DNA of 64,000 nucleotides from Talpa occidentalis (lineage: Eukaryota > Chordata > Mammalia > Eulipotyphla > Talpidae). Under the pieces are notes generated by a model. The model saw only the letters and a program-made list of their open reading frames with translations, was not told the DNA's origin and ran no database searches. Both the position numbers and the translations under genes were made by a program. Of the stretch, positions 1 through 11,474 are shown in pieces. Location: positions 94,947,483-95,011,482 of the forward strand of contig NW_023605083.1 of assembly GCF_014898055.3 (NCBI RefSeq), written 5' to 3'. Position 1 is the first letter of the stretch. The number at the start of each line of letters is the position of its first letter.

Positions 1-406
1 AAAATATGTCTTCACTAAAAAAGAAAATGTCCAAGTAAATGGAGTATAACCTTTTAAATCTTTTTAGGAGAACTTAATAAAAATAATATATAAATAGAAT
101 AAAAAATAATATAAAAATAGAAGTGTAGTGGATTATATTAATAAGCCTTTTCCAAAATTAGACAGTCTCAACAGAGAAATAAGTATTGACATAGAGGAAT
201 TAGGAAATACATTTTCAAACTCAATATAATACATAGTTATAGTTTTATATTCTATTCCACTTAACCACTTACCTAATCCTGTACTAATATTATGTGTATT
301 ATAAAGAGAAAATATAGTTAGTTCATGAAACATTTCTAAAGGTTTAAATTTAGTTGACCACAGAAGGACCAGTAATGAACTCGAAAGTATTAATCGACAG
401 GTCACA

Positions 407-468
407 ATCTCTGATAATAATGTAATAGAATTATTAAATCTCTGATAATAATGTAATATAATTATTAA
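407..468. repeat. 31-bp tandem duplication
   Basis: Unit starts atctctgataataatgtaat at 407 and again at 438, with one base change late in the unit. Confidence 0.85.
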
Positions 469-1612
469 TTGTAACAAATATCATTAAAATGCCCCCAAAA
501 TAATTTTATTATTTGTAAATCAAGAAATACTTGCTTATCCCCTTATTAAAGAGAAAATATAACTATAATCTCTTAGGAAGCAATGAAAGGTAAATACTCA
601 ATACAAAAACCTATGGGACACATCTAGAGGCAAAAGGAAAACTATACTTTCTTTATAACAGAAGATAGGCTAGAAATAAAAGAAATCAGTACCCATCCTA
701 AGAAATCACTAAAAGGGTAATAAACTAAACTTGAAGAAAATTGGGAAGAGGAAACTAATAAAACCTGAAATCAGTGGAAATGAACAAAAATCATAGGAAG
801 TATAAATAAATACTGTATTTTTGTAAAGACTAGTAAGTTCATTATGAGCATGATTAATGGGAGGGGAGGAGTAGAAGTGTGTAAAAGTAGGAAGTAGAAA
901 GAGGATACAACACTAAATATAGGCAAGATTAAGACAGAAGAGAACATGTAATTAAATGATATACAATTGACTGGAAGAAATGGTTGATCCTCTAGCAAAA
1001 TAGAAACTTAAAAATTACTCAATAAGAGGTAGAAAACTTGAGAAAACTAATAAAAAGGAAAAATTTAAAAATAGTAGCAGAGCAAAAATTATAATTTCAA
1101 AATCATGAAAAGAATCTCTCTCAATTTGTTTTATGAAGTTAGAATAAACTTGATTATCAATCTTTCTGTAGAGTCAAAAGCAATAGTCCACTTTCATTTA
1201 TAATATAGACTCAGGAATTGTGACTAAAATTTCACTAAATAGAATTCAATAGTATCTCAAAAGAATAATACAGTCTTTTCTAATAAAATAATGCTAACAT
1301 GGGAATAGAAAGATAGTCCCTAAATTTAATAAATACTCTTTACCTAAAGCTTTAAGGAAAAATAATAATTCTGAATAATGAGAAACTAAAGCCATTTCCA
1401 TTAAAATCAGAATAAGTCAGAGAAACCTCATATCAACATTATTATCCAGCATTACTATTTCTAGAAAATGCAGTAAGGCAAACAACAAAAAATGGAATTC
1501 ATAGTATAAATTAAAGAAAATAAGAAAAATACTTATTTTTCTGATTATTATTTTTCTGATTATACAATCTTATTCCTAGAAAACTCAAGAGACATTGAAA
1601 AATACTAAAATT

Positions 1613-2012
1613 ACATAATGGAATATTACTCAGCAATCAAAAAAGATAAGCTCATGCAATTTGCAGCAACATGGATGGAGCTGGAAGGGATCATGCTCAT
1701 CAAAATAAGCCAGAAAGAAAAAGCAAAATACCAGATGGTCTCACTCATAGCAGGAATTTAGAAAACCTAAATAAGGGACCAGGAAAAAGACTAATTCTAA
1801 TAAAGTAAAAATCAAAATCAACAAGCAACTATAAACCAGAGACACACTACAGGGCGGGGCGGGGGGGAGGTTTGGGGGGAAGGGAATAGGATCAAAACAA
1901 GGGGGGTAGGAATTGTGTAGGGATTATAACCAAGATGAAAATGCATCAATATTGTGCAAAAATGAAAAATGATATAAAAATATACAAAATAAAATTTTTA
2001 AAAAAGTTTTTT
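1613..2012 (+). mobile_element. Young 5'-truncated L1 3' end inserted in the older L1
   Basis: Begins in the last part of ORF2 (MEYYSAIKKDKLMQFAATWM-like, about 1619-1680), reaches the ORF2 stop at about 1758, then a 3' UTR with a strong G-rich run (1852-1890) and an A-rich tail. It is flanked by aaaatactaaaatt at 1599-1612 and 2016-2029, a target-site duplication. Confidence 0.85.
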
Positions 2013-2029
2013 AAAAAAATACTAAAATT

Positions 2030-2292
2030 GGGCCTCCCCTGGTGGTGCAGACTGTTGAGCACAGCACTGTGAAGCTGTCTGCAGCCTCTGCAGCATTGGT
2101 TCAATCCCAGCCAGCTGGTGAGAATCCCACATGGCACAGCAGACCTCTCCTGTCTCACCTGCTGCTCACCTCAGCATTGTTTTTTGTCAGTCTTCCTATT
2201 CTGTTCCCCTCTCTGTCTCTGGCGAATCCTCTCACCCTCCTGCGCATCTGGCCTGTACCCCAGTTCTTGTATGCGTGAATAAATAAATCTTT
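2030..2292 (+). mobile_element. tRNA-headed SINE, copy 1
   Basis: Starts gggcctcccctggtggtgca (tRNA-like head with A box), has a B box near 2098 (ggttcaatcccag), a middle domain with cagcattg and tctgtctctgg, and ends aataaataaatctttaaaa. Flanked by aaaaaaatactaaaatt at 2013-2029 and 2294-2310. Confidence 0.92.
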
Positions 2293-2608
2293 AAAAAAAA
2301 TACTAAAATTAATAAGAAAATTTATTAAAGGTAACTAAATATAAAATAAATGTACAAAACTTGGTATCTATTCTATATATAAGCAGTAACCAGCTAAAAA
2401 TGGAAATACAGGAAGAAAATTCCATGTACAATAATAATAAAACTATGAAATGTTTAGGAATATATTTCACCAAACATATATTACAAATGCTATAAAAAAT
2501 CTATTAAGGAATATAAAATAATATTTGAATAAATGAAAGACATACCTTACTGATTGGAAAGTTTAGGGTAAAAAAATCAGTTTTGTCCAGATTAAGATAC
2601 AAATTTCA

Positions 2609-2878
2609 GGGCCTCCCCTGGTGGCACAGGCGGTTCAGGGCAGCACTGCGAAGCTGTCCGCAGCCTCTTCAGCACTGGTTCGATCCCGGCCGGCCAGCGA
2701 GGGTCCCACATGGCGCGGCAGACCTCTCCTGTAGCGCCCACTCCTCCTCTCAGCAGTGTATTTCATCTGTCTGCCTGTTCTGTTCCCCATTCTGTCTCTG
2801 GTGAAGCCTCTCACCCTCCTGCACATCTGGCCTGTACCCCGGTTCTTGTATAAATAAATAAATCTTTGAAAAAAAAAA
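2609..2878 (+). mobile_element. tRNA-headed SINE, copy 2
   Basis: Same family, full length with B box ggttcgatccc near 2677 and tail ataaataaataaatctttg plus poly-A. Perfect 15-bp duplication aagatacaaatttca at 2594-2608 and 2879-2893. Confidence 0.95.
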
Positions 2879-2920
2879 AAGATACAAATTTCATGTAATG
2901 CCAAATAGAATCACTCTGGA

Positions 2921-3300
2921 CCGCCTCCAAAGAGCCCTCATTTGAAATTCACAGGGCTGCAATTACAATGAATGAAAACCTTATCTGAAAAGGCTTCAGG
3001 TAATTCCATTATGTCAGTTGCCTGTTGAAATGATTCGCTGCATCCCTTATCACTTAATAAGCTAGTACAATTAGATTTTGTTGTTGTTTTGCTATTGTCA
3101 TTGTTATTAAAAATAAGCTAGACTGGAGACAAGGAGTAACACTGTCCATCTTTGGCACAGTCACAGTTTTGGTAAGACACAAAGCCATATCTTGCCTTCC
3201 TTTTCTGTTTACACTGTCTTCTGGGTATTGTAGCTAATAGGGAAAGGCTGTGTTAAATGAAAGGTAAAATGGAAAATAAGATATCTGTGATTCCTTTCAG
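2921..3300. other. Intron sequence before exon 1
   Basis: End of the incoming intron. No repeat or gene recognised; the polypyrimidine tract and ttcctttcag acceptor close it. Confidence 0.6.
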
Positions 3301-3428
3301 GATTGTTCTCTTCCATCATGCGGGAACTTGCCAACATCACTCATGATGGGCCCAAGTGGATTTTACTGGATGGTGACATAGACCCTATGTGGATTGAATC
3401 ATTGAACACAGTCATGGATGACAACAAG
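3301..3428 (+). CDS. DNAH9: DNAH9 exon 1 of window: AAA2 Walker B region
   Basis: 128 nt, entered after the first base of a codon (first 2 nt finish a Gly codon). The acceptor is ttcctttcag and the donor is gtatcc, the weakest-looking donor of the set. It encodes [18 protein letters not shown] followed by [23 protein letters not shown] (split here), with the acidic Walker-B-like strand of AAA2 at 3363-3377. AAA2 in dyneins binds ATP but hydrolyses it poorly or not at all (family knowledge). The P-loop of AAA2 must lie upstream of the window. Confidence 0.93.
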
Positions 3429-3710
3429 GTATCCAAGTAAGCTGGTGGGGAGAGAGGGAAATACTCAGGTCATCTCTGATCATCAATGAAACTACCCCCC
3501 CCCTTCCCCAGGTTGGCAGGCATATTTGGAAATCAACATTCCACATGAAGGCTTCTCTGATTAAGAACCTATTATTAGTGTCTTTCTTTTTTTAACCTTG
3601 CTCCAGTTCTATTTACATATAATATTGTATAAGTTTAAGGTACAGAACATGAGAATATGAAATATGTATATATTGCAAAATGAGTACCACGGTAAGGTGT
3701 GTTAACATCT

Positions 3711-4015
3711 CAGAGCTGGAAGGGATTATGCTAAGTGAAATATATGTCAGAAGGAAAAAGAAAAATATCAAATGGTTTCACTTATAGGTCAAATATAGGG
3801 AAACCAAAAGAAGGTCAGGAAAAAGACAAAATTTGCTGGCAAACTATAGATTTAAGGCATACAGCAGGGGCAGAACGAGAGGGGTCCAAGCAGGGGAGGG
3901 AAGAGCACAAGGGACTGTGGTGATGGTTCACGGGTGATATGGTCGTGGGAGAATTACGGGGACTATACCTGAGGGGAGAAATCAAATATTGTACAACAAT
4001 GAACAAGGGGAAAAA
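3711..4015 (+). mobile_element. Sense L1 3' end inserted in the older antisense L1
   Basis: Begins gagctggaagggattatgct, the C-terminal ORF2 wording also seen at 1677-1700, runs through the 3' UTR (tgtacaacaatgaacaaggg) and ends in an A-rich tail. Orientation is opposite to the host L1. I did not find a convincing target-site duplication. Confidence 0.8.
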
Positions 4016-4417
4016 AATTTCTGTCTCCTCACATAATTACCTTCTATTGGATGTGGTGGTGAATTTTAATATGTAGTCTCTCAGCAACTTTCATGTATTT
4101 AAGATGGCATTACTAACTATAGTCACCATATTGTACATTAAGTCTCCAGAAGTTTTTCATTTTATAACCACAAGTTTGTACCCTTGGCCCACCTTCACAC
4201 ATTTCTTCTTCCTTGCCCCATCTCTCCCTGGCAAACATCAATCTACTCTGTTTCTATGAGTTCAGTTTTCTTTAGATTCCACATATAAGTAAGGTCAGAT
4301 AATATTATTCTTTTTCTGTCTGCTTCTTTCACTTAGCCCTCCGGGTCATTTCATGTTGTCATATATCATAAGATTTCCTTCTTATTTGGCTGAGTAATAT
4401 TCTATTATATATCTATA

Positions 4418-4612
4418 CAGTCATGCATTGCTTAATGATAAGGATACTTTCTGATAATGCATTGCTGGGTAATTTCATCATTGTGCAAATGCCATAGAGT
4501 GTAATTACACAAACATAGATGGTGTAGCCTACTATACACCTAAGCCTATTGGGACCACCATCATATATGAAGTCCATCATTAATGGAAACCTTCTTTAGA
4601 GATTTATGACTG
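4418..4612 (+). mobile_element. Tigger-like nonautonomous DNA transposon (MITE)
   Basis: 195 bp beginning cagtcatgcattgcttaatg and ending agatttatgactg, giving short terminal inverted repeats (CAGTCATRAA-type). It is flanked by TA at 4416-4417 and 4613-4614, the Tc1/mariner target. Internal text (acacaaacatagatggtgta, ctactatacacctaagccta) matches a known mammalian Tc-mar family by memory; I do not fix the family name. Confidence 0.8.
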
Positions 4613-4846
4613 TATATACAACAGCCAATGGGCAATTAAGTTCCTTTTCTGTCTTGACTATTATAAACAATGCTGAACATGAGGATACAGGTGTCACTTC
4701 AAGAGCCTGGCTTTATTATTTGGTGTCTTTAACAGACATCTCAGAATTGATACATCAGAATTAACAATTTTCACTTATTTCAACGTACTTCCATTGCCTA
4801 CACCATTTTTAGCATTGTAATTTCCTTCAAAAAAAACTTCACATAG

Positions 4847-5105
4847 GATCTCCCTGGTGGTGTGGGGTTAAGTCCCAGCACTATCATGCTATCACTGCTA
4901 CTGCAGCCTGAGTTCAATCCCCAGCCAGGGAGCTAACCCACATGGCACAACAGACCGTTCTTGTCTTGCCCCCTGCTTCCCTCAGCAGTGTTTCAGTAAA
5001 TCTGTCTATTCTGCTCTCCACTCTGTCTTTGGTGAATCCTCTCAACCCCTGCATCTCTGGCCTACACCCCAGTTCTCCTATACATAAATAAATAAATCTT
5101 TTTTT
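4847..5105 (+). mobile_element. tRNA-headed SINE, copy 3 (diverged)
   Basis: Same layout as the other copies but more diverged: head gatctccctggtggtg, B box gagttcaatcccc, tail acataaataaataaatcttt. Flanks aacttcacatag (to 4846) and aaatccacatag (to 5118) form an imperfect duplication. Confidence 0.88.
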
Positions 5106-5550
5106 AAAATCCACATAGATTAATTTGATATTTAAACATGAGACAATTCTTCAATCATCTATTCAAATATTTTTATTTCTTTCCTTTTTTCATGAATAAG
5201 GAAAAAAGATCAGAATCTTCTGAGACTGTCAGACACCCTCAAGGTGGCAAATCTTTCACCATGGAGAGAATATTTAATTTTTTATAAACAATGAAAACTA
5301 ACTGGCAATAAATTGACTGTTAAGCAAGTAGCTGCTGCTAACCAGAGTAGAAATTTTATGATGCTTTCAACATTTACAAAATCATTAGAATAAATGTATG
5401 TTCTCCCAGAGGGACTACTTTAAAAGAAATAGTAGTAATATGAAACCTAAACTCATTTCATTTAATAATCTTATTATTCCAATATGGTCTAGTTCATTCA
5501 AATCATTGACATCAACTTAAACTTTTTAGATAACTTTTTCCTGATTCAGT

Positions 5551-5592
5551 ACACACACACACACACATGCACACACACAAACACAAACACAG
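5551..5592. repeat. (AC)n microsatellite
   Basis: Interrupted AC run in the intron just upstream of the exon at 5784. Confidence 0.9.
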
Positions 5593-5783
5593 AGACAGAT
5601 AGAGAGGTATATCAGAGTGCAAAGAGGAGACAAAAGATTATGCAGAAAATTTAGAAAATATGTATAATTGCAAAGAAGAGAATAATCATCCATCATTCCA
5701 ACCAGGAGCAATCAGTCAAATTCTACCAGTTGGCCGTGCACCCTAACTCCTTCCTACCTGTCATGTCCCTCCATTGTTTCCAG

Positions 5784-5892
5784 GTGTTGACCTTAGCGAG
5801 CAACGAGAGGATCCCTCTGAATCCCACAATGAGGCTCCTCTTTGAGATCAGCCACTTGCACACAGCCACACCAGCAACTGTCTCCAGAGCAG
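5784..5892 (+). CDS. DNAH9: DNAH9 exon 2 of window: AAA2 sensor I segment
   Basis: 109 nt, phase 0 at entry and one base over at exit. The acceptor is gtttccag and the donor gtatga. Encodes [20 protein letters not shown] then [28 protein letters not shown] is the sensor-I strand of AAA2 and ATVSRAG carries the arginine-containing turn shared by dynein heavy chains. A 2.36 kb intron holding nested repeats precedes it. Confidence 0.94.
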
Positions 5893-6424
5893 GTATGACT
5901 CAAGAAAAGAAATTAAAAAAAAGAAGTTCTGCTGAGAACAGGTGCCTCTACCTTTACATATGGTGTTGCTGGCTCCTAAGAAAGCTCTGACAGGAGCCAG
6001 ACATCCAAAACTCTGGCCTACTCTCAGCTCTAATACATATCCATGAGGTTGAGCAAGTACTCTAAGGTCAGGATCATTGTGAATTTTCTTAATTCAGAAA
6101 TGCTACAATAATAGAAAGAAACATGGTCCCTGAGCTAGAAATATTCCCTGAGGATGCTGCTGTCTGCACACAAGTGCCTTGTATTAGGCTGCTTCTAGGC
6201 CCAAAACTTCCAGCCTATCAATGGCAATGACCAAACACTGAAATTTTCCACTACATCCTGGTGGAAAGTAACTTCTACCTTAACTTTCTGCTAATTCAAC
6301 TGACTGAACTTATCAGCAGAGACAAGAGAATAAAGAAAACTCTTTGATCTCTACTATAATGTCTGATTTCCTGTTAAGGATCTGTATTTGGTTGGTGACA
6401 TAGTCCAGTGAATTGTCTCTGTTA

Positions 6425-6840
6425 TTCTGTTTATTTCCTGGGGCTGTTGTTACCAATTCTGACTAACTTTGTGGCTTTAAAACAACAAAAATGTTTTCTC
6501 TCAATGTTGTGGATGTCAGACATCTGAGATCAAGGTGTCAGCCCAGCTGCACTCCCTCTGAAGGTTCTAAGGGAAACCATTCCTTGCATTTTCCAGCTTA
6601 TGTGTTCCTTGGTTTATGGTTCCATAACCTCAATTTCACCCTCATCATCACATGTCCTCCTCCTCTGTGTGTGTGTCTTTCCTGTATATTATAAGGATGC
6701 TTACATGTTGCATTCAGATAATCCAGCATGATCTGAAGTCCTTAATTGCAAAGACCCTTTTTCCAAATGAGGTCACATCATAGGTCAAGGGGTTAGGACA
6801 TGGACATATCTTTTTAGGAGCCCTAATCTAACCAGCTACA
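6425..6840 (+). repeat. Ancient mammalian interspersed repeat, class not named
   Basis: Contains text common to a widespread old mammalian repeat: ctggggctgttgttaccaat, tggctttaaaacaacaaaaa, gagatcaaggtgtcagccca, gcaaagaccctttttccaaa, ggggttaggacatggacata. I recognise the wording but will not assign an LTR or DNA class. Confidence 0.55.
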
Positions 6841-7125
6841 TACTTCTGCAACATGGCAAGTGTTGCTAAGAAATAATAGCTTTCTTTACTCTGGAGCCTA
6901 GATTGAGCTCAGCATCCTTCTCAACACTGCTTTCTATCAGCTATTAATCAGCCAATTGGAGTTGATTCTAATAGCAAACCATCATGGTATTGACCTCAGA
7001 TCTCAGCCAGGCCTCTATTCTTTTTAAGTTCTGTCTACATTTTCTAAACATAGCATATAACTCTGGGAGAAGAATATACTGACATCTATGGAAAATTCAC
7101 TGAACAATATTTCCTATGCTCCCAG

Positions 7126-7273
7126 GAATTCTGTACATCAACCCAGCAGACCTGGGATGGAACCCTCCAGTGAGCAGCTGGATTGACAAGAGGGAAATCC
7201 AGACAGAGAGAGCCAACCTAACCATTCTATTTGATAAGTATCTTCCAACCTGCTTAGACACACTCAGAACCAG
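7126..7273 (+). CDS. DNAH9: DNAH9 exon 3 of window: AAA2 C-terminal part
   Basis: 148 nt; the first two bases finish the Gly codon and the last two start an Arg codon. Acceptor ctcccag, donor gtaggc. Encodes [20 protein letters not shown] then [20 protein letters not shown] and TCLDTLRT. The wording [15 protein letters not shown] is the part I find most diagnostic for DNAH9 against DNAH11 (from memory, not from a search). Confidence 0.94.
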
Positions 7274-7476
7274 GTAGGCCAAGAAATAAGGAAGGTAATA
7301 AGCTAAAGTAGCAATGAAGGACCTGGTGGTTCATACCTGATGTCCTGCTGATGTTCTGTCCTGTCCCCAAAGTCAGATGTCCCTAAAGCATTCCCTTCAG
7401 GGCAGAGCAGATGGTGGAGGGGGAATACACATTAGCAGGGCCATAGGATGCCTCATGTCAGTTTAGGCAAGAAGTG

Positions 7477-7514
7477 GGTGAGTGAGTGAGTGAGTGAGTG
7501 AGTGAGTGAGTGAG
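7477..7514. repeat. (GTGA)n microsatellite
   Basis: About nine uninterrupted GTGA units within the intron following exon 3. Confidence 0.95.
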
Positions 7515-8667
7515 AGAGTAAAGAGGAAGATTTAAAATGCTTTTCATGTATGCCACATGGGCAGCTGTAGGTTATAATATCAGATAACAATCCTGAGATT
7601 CTTCAGTTTGTGAGACAAGCTGCTGGTCCTCTGATTAAAAAAAAAGAAGAAAAGAAATACAGGCCAGATAAGTATACCTAGAGGTGAAAATGACACCTGT
7701 AAGTGATATGGGGCCCACTTCCTATTCCTGGTTCAGTCAGTTCATTGCCCAGATAATTAGCAGGATTGGATGTAAGGTGTCATTTGACTAGTCCTGGCTA
7801 CTTATCACATAAGCCCTGGCCACTTATCACATAAGAGGTTAATTACTCTTAACCAAACAAATACTTTTTATAGCAAGAATATTATATGTGTCTGTGGAGA
7901 GAGGGTCTAAATTTTAAATCAGGCTTTTGTTTTGTACTCTCTTTTTATTTTGCTTTCTGAGGCATCATTCTAGGAATTGGGCATCCAACCCTATAGTTCA
8001 GCCAAATTCAACCATCAGATTCTGGTGCTGTGAAAGCAGCATGACTCGGAGATCTATAGATTCTAAAGATTCACAAGTTAGGGTCAGGATTGCATTTCCC
8101 AAAAAGTAAAGTCTCACTCAAATGACCCCAGGCTCCTTATGGATTGGTCAAGCATAAGATGGAGAATTGCTCACACTACGGAGGCAGATAAGGGAAACCA
8201 TCTGTTGAGAGAGCCCAGTCACAATCATTTCACATGCCCCACCCTACACCCTAACAAACCTACCATTGTTATGAATTCTATGTAACTGAAAATTGAGTTG
8301 CAGTTCAATAGTTGACATAATGGTATCTTTTTAGATATTTAATTAATCATCTATTCATTTTGATTTTGTAAGTTTTATAATAATTATTTTTTCCAAATGT
8401 CAGCATTTGCACAAACCTTTGAGAAACCTCTGGAAGTTTGAGGTCTCTGTGGCTTTGATATCTAATGAAGCAATCCAGGGCTGGCACCAGGCAGAGTTGG
8501 AAAATATGCAGTAGTGCTTAGTGTCACAAGTGGTCAATAGCAACAAAGAGCTAAAAAAATCACTGTCCTTTATCTTTAGCTGAGACACTCGTTCAATATA
8601 CCCTTTGATCAGAAGTTAGGTCGTTTTCTACCCTGGCATTTAGAACAAGAGATACTAAACTGATTAT

Positions 8668-8730
8668 TTGTGTGAGTGTGAGTGTGAATGTTTGTGTGTG
8701 TGTGTGTGTGTATGCACGCACATGTGTTCA
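8668..8730. repeat. (TG)n microsatellite, interrupted
   Basis: TG/AG-rich run with a pure TG core (about 8692-8711) and a mixed CA/TG tail. Confidence 0.9.
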
Positions 8731-8849
8731 TGTGCATATACAAGCCATGGAAACAAGTTTTGAAGATGCTGACTATATTAAGTCTAAACAGCAAAACCCC
8801 TACCCCTCCCAGTCTCTGACCCAATGGTTATCAAGGAAAAACTATACCT

Positions 8850-8975
8850 GTCATTTATGGTGTCTTCTGTACATGATATTTCGTTTTATTCTCACAACAT
8901 TCCACCCTCCTGTAGATAAGGGAGCTGCATTTCCATGATGCTCTCTCAGCATCACAGCTGGTTAGTAACAGGACA
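8850..8975 (-). repeat. MIR-like relic
   Basis: Antisense MIR core pattern: ttattctcacaacattccac, then gtagataagggagctgca and cagctggttagtaacaggac. Confidence 0.6.
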
Positions 8976-9263
8976 CTTACTTCAAAGTCTTACTCCCATG
9001 TTATTCATAACAGTATTGTTATCCCAGCTTTATGCGATCCAGCTGATTCATATCAACACAGTAATTTTTATATTGAATAAGGAGGCCTCATAAGGGATTA
9101 TTATAAAGCAACTTTATTTTATTTCCCACTGGTTCTTCAAAACCAGTTTATTTTGTTGATTCTCCTCCCACCTTCAGATAAAATCTAGGTCAAACATCCT
9201 TGACTTTTCCAGTCATTTTTTCAGTAATGAGAAAATGTTTGATAACTTCTAGTCACACAATCA

Positions 9264-9265
9264 GA

Positions 9266-9296
<31 letters not shown>
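9264..9296. repeat. (CA)n microsatellite
   Basis: Uninterrupted CA run of about 15 units. Confidence 0.95.
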
Positions 9297-9298
<2 letters not shown>

Positions 9299-9593
9299 AA
9301 AATTTAAAAACACACAGTGAAAAATATAAAAATGAATTCCATTTACAATTAAAGTTTCTCCCCCTCCCCCACCACTCAGGTTTGTTTCCAGTTTTCTTCT
9401 TATAGTGAAAAGTGAATATCCTGGATTTTTTCTCTCCTTATGCTATCAGGCAGCCCCTTATCAGCTGTAGTTTCTAAACACCAGGGTTGAAGGAGAACAG
9501 AAAGAAGAGAGTCACAGGCAGAAGATGTCTTAGTGACTGAAACAAGCATGCCCATAGTTATACTAACTGTGGTACTTTGGAATGGAAATCTGA

Positions 9594-9595
<2 letters not shown>

Positions 9596-9642
<47 letters not shown>
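9596..9642. repeat. (TC)n microsatellite
   Basis: Uninterrupted TC run of about 22 units, a pure polypyrimidine tract on the gene's sense strand. Confidence 0.96.
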
Positions 9643-9645
<3 letters not shown>

Positions 9646-11299
9646 AAGCTTTTGTGAATTTATTGAACCTCTCCCATCACTGGACATTTCCCATATGTTT
9701 TTTCTTTGGAGTGAGTAAATGCCTCTCCATCAGCCAGTCCTGGACAACTCCTCATGCAAATGCCTCCAGGTAGCCCCCTTACTGGCATCTCATATAATCC
9801 ACATGGTCATAACTCACACCTATATTCCAGGACATGCTCAGTCCTCTTTTGCTTTGATAAGCTGGAGCACAGAAAGCCACCAGCAAGCAACCTCCCAACA
9901 CTCTGCTGTGAAATTGGCAAGTCTTGTCAGGGTTTTCCAGGCACAGTTCCTTTGCTAGCACAGAGCAGTCCTGTTGAAGCTCTTTCCTCTGGTTCTCAAT
10001 TCAGGGAAAGCCCCTGCCCTATGGGAAAGGAAGCACTCACTGCACACCAAAAGCTCTTCTTCAAATCCTATGTTAAGGTCTAATCCACCCAGCATTTTGC
10101 ACTTTGAGTATCCATACCCTTGAGAAGATAATATGCCTGCAAACCCTTTAGTAAGTAATCTCAGTTCAGAATTGCAAGAATAAGCAGTTCTGATTATCTT
10201 GGTGCCTCATGCAAAACTGAACCTGAGGTAGCTCCATTCTAACACTCTTCTACAAATATGTGTCAAAGAAATGAAGGAAAGCCTATCAAATATTCAGTTT
10301 TCTTACCACTCATGGAAGCAATGCCTAGACTATTAGACCTCATGATAGCATTGTTGTAAGGATTGCAGATAGATTAAAAACAAGCACAAACACAAAACAC
10401 TGAGGAGAATGGAATGCTATGAAACTCAGAAGTCCAATACTGGTAAATGACTTAAGGTGTCTCTTGCCCATCTTATAATAGTGAACCTGCCTCTGTGCAG
10501 CCTGTGATACTCATCTCCCCACTGGGGGTAGCCAAGAGGCCAGGCATGCAGGAGGGCTTGAGTGTGGGGTATGTGGTATGCTTTGTGTGTACATGTGGTG
10601 GGATGACAGTGCTCATGTGTGCATGCACAAAGGCAGGATGTTCCTTTATGTATCGCTCTGTCTTTGAGTCCTCCAAAGCCAAGATTAAAAGTACAAAACC
10701 AGGCCAGGACAAGTCACAGGGGTATATTTTTTGAAAGAGAAAATCCATCAAGTAAATCATCATTATGTAAATAACCATCTGTCCCAGCTCACTCTGCCCC
10801 TAAGAAAAGTCTCAGGCCCCAGAGAAAGCATCTTCAGTGTGTTTTAACTGAGGAAATACCTCTGAGAGAGGGATTTGAGCTGAGAGAGTGGAAGGACTAA
10901 CGTGAGAAGAGCACCCAGTTCTTTAGTGTTTTTTGAGTATAAAAAACTGTGAAAAGGAGTGAAACTACAAGATATTTACTGGTTTTGTCGCAGCTGTCTA
11001 CATGTCCCAGGGACTTGAAAGGGACCATTATTGTTCAAAGAAAGCAAGAGGAGCGGGGGGAAGAATATCAGGAAAGGAAGATTAGAAAAGAAACCTTCTC
11101 AGGAGAGCTCTGGACCCATACTTCTTTACAAAGGGTGCTGGTCCCAAAACACCAATGAAAATTAAGGTGAAGTAGCACCATGAACACAACAAATCAGGAG
11201 TCCATTGAAACCAAATGGGATCCACAGTTGTCTAACAAGAATACCTCTAGGATGGAAAAATCCTGTAACTTAGACTAGCATATCTGGGTCTCTCTTCAG

Positions 11300-11474
11300 A
11301 TTTAAGAAGATAATTCCAATCCCAGAGCAGAGTATGGTTCAGATGCTGTGCCACCTTCTTGAATGTCTGCTGACCAAAGAGGATATCCCCCCAGACTGCC
11401 CCAAGGAAACCTATGAGCTTTATTTTGTGTTTGCTGCCATCTGGGCTTTTGGTGGAGCAATGGTCCAAGATCAG
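11300..11474 (+). CDS. DNAH9: DNAH9 exon 4 of window: AAA2 to AAA3 linker
   Basis: 175 nt; the first base completes the split Arg codon, then 58 codons. Acceptor tctcttcag, donor gtaaga. Encodes [73 protein letters not shown] is a helical motif conserved in outer-arm heavy chains just before AAA3. Phase 0 at exit. Confidence 0.94.

Larger units (their letters stand above)
700..2920 (+). mobile_element. Old sense-strand L1 ORF2 remnant, interrupted by later insertions
   Basis: Decayed reverse-transcriptase reading on the + strand: LNNEKLKPFPLKSE-like at about 1360-1420, LENSRDIEKY-like at about 1575-1605, then after two insertions more RT and thumb-like text at 2311-2593 and IQISCNAK-like at 2880-2915. 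Many stops, so it is an old copy. Bases 1-700 are AT-rich and may be its upstream part, but I cannot show it. Confidence 0.6.
3600..4680 (-). mobile_element. Old antisense L1 3' region, carrying two insertions
   Basis: Reads as the antisense of a mammalian-wide L1 3' UTR: tgttaacatctc, agtcaccatattgtacatta, cacatataagtaaggtcaga, tttcacttagccctccgggt, tgagtaatattctatt. It is split by a sense L1 3' end (3711-4015) and a Tigger-like MITE (4418-4612), then resumes with tgactattataaacaatgct at about 4657. Confidence 0.75.
7274..11299. other. Intron between exons 3 and 4
   Basis: 4.03 kb. Holds four microsatellites and one MIR-like relic listed separately, and a 22-bp near-duplicate (ctacttatcacataag / ccacttatcacataag at about 7797-7840). 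I see nothing gene-like in 9700-11299; open frames there lack codon bias or recognisable domains. Confidence 0.6.

Noticed and set aside
2030..2110. tRNA gene at the head of the SINE copies
   Set aside because: The A and B boxes are present but the sequence does not fold as a complete cloverleaf and is followed by the SINE middle in every copy.
7477..7514. Short direct-repeat array resembling CRISPR spacing
   Set aside because: It is a simple tetranucleotide microsatellite with no spacers, in a vertebrate intron.
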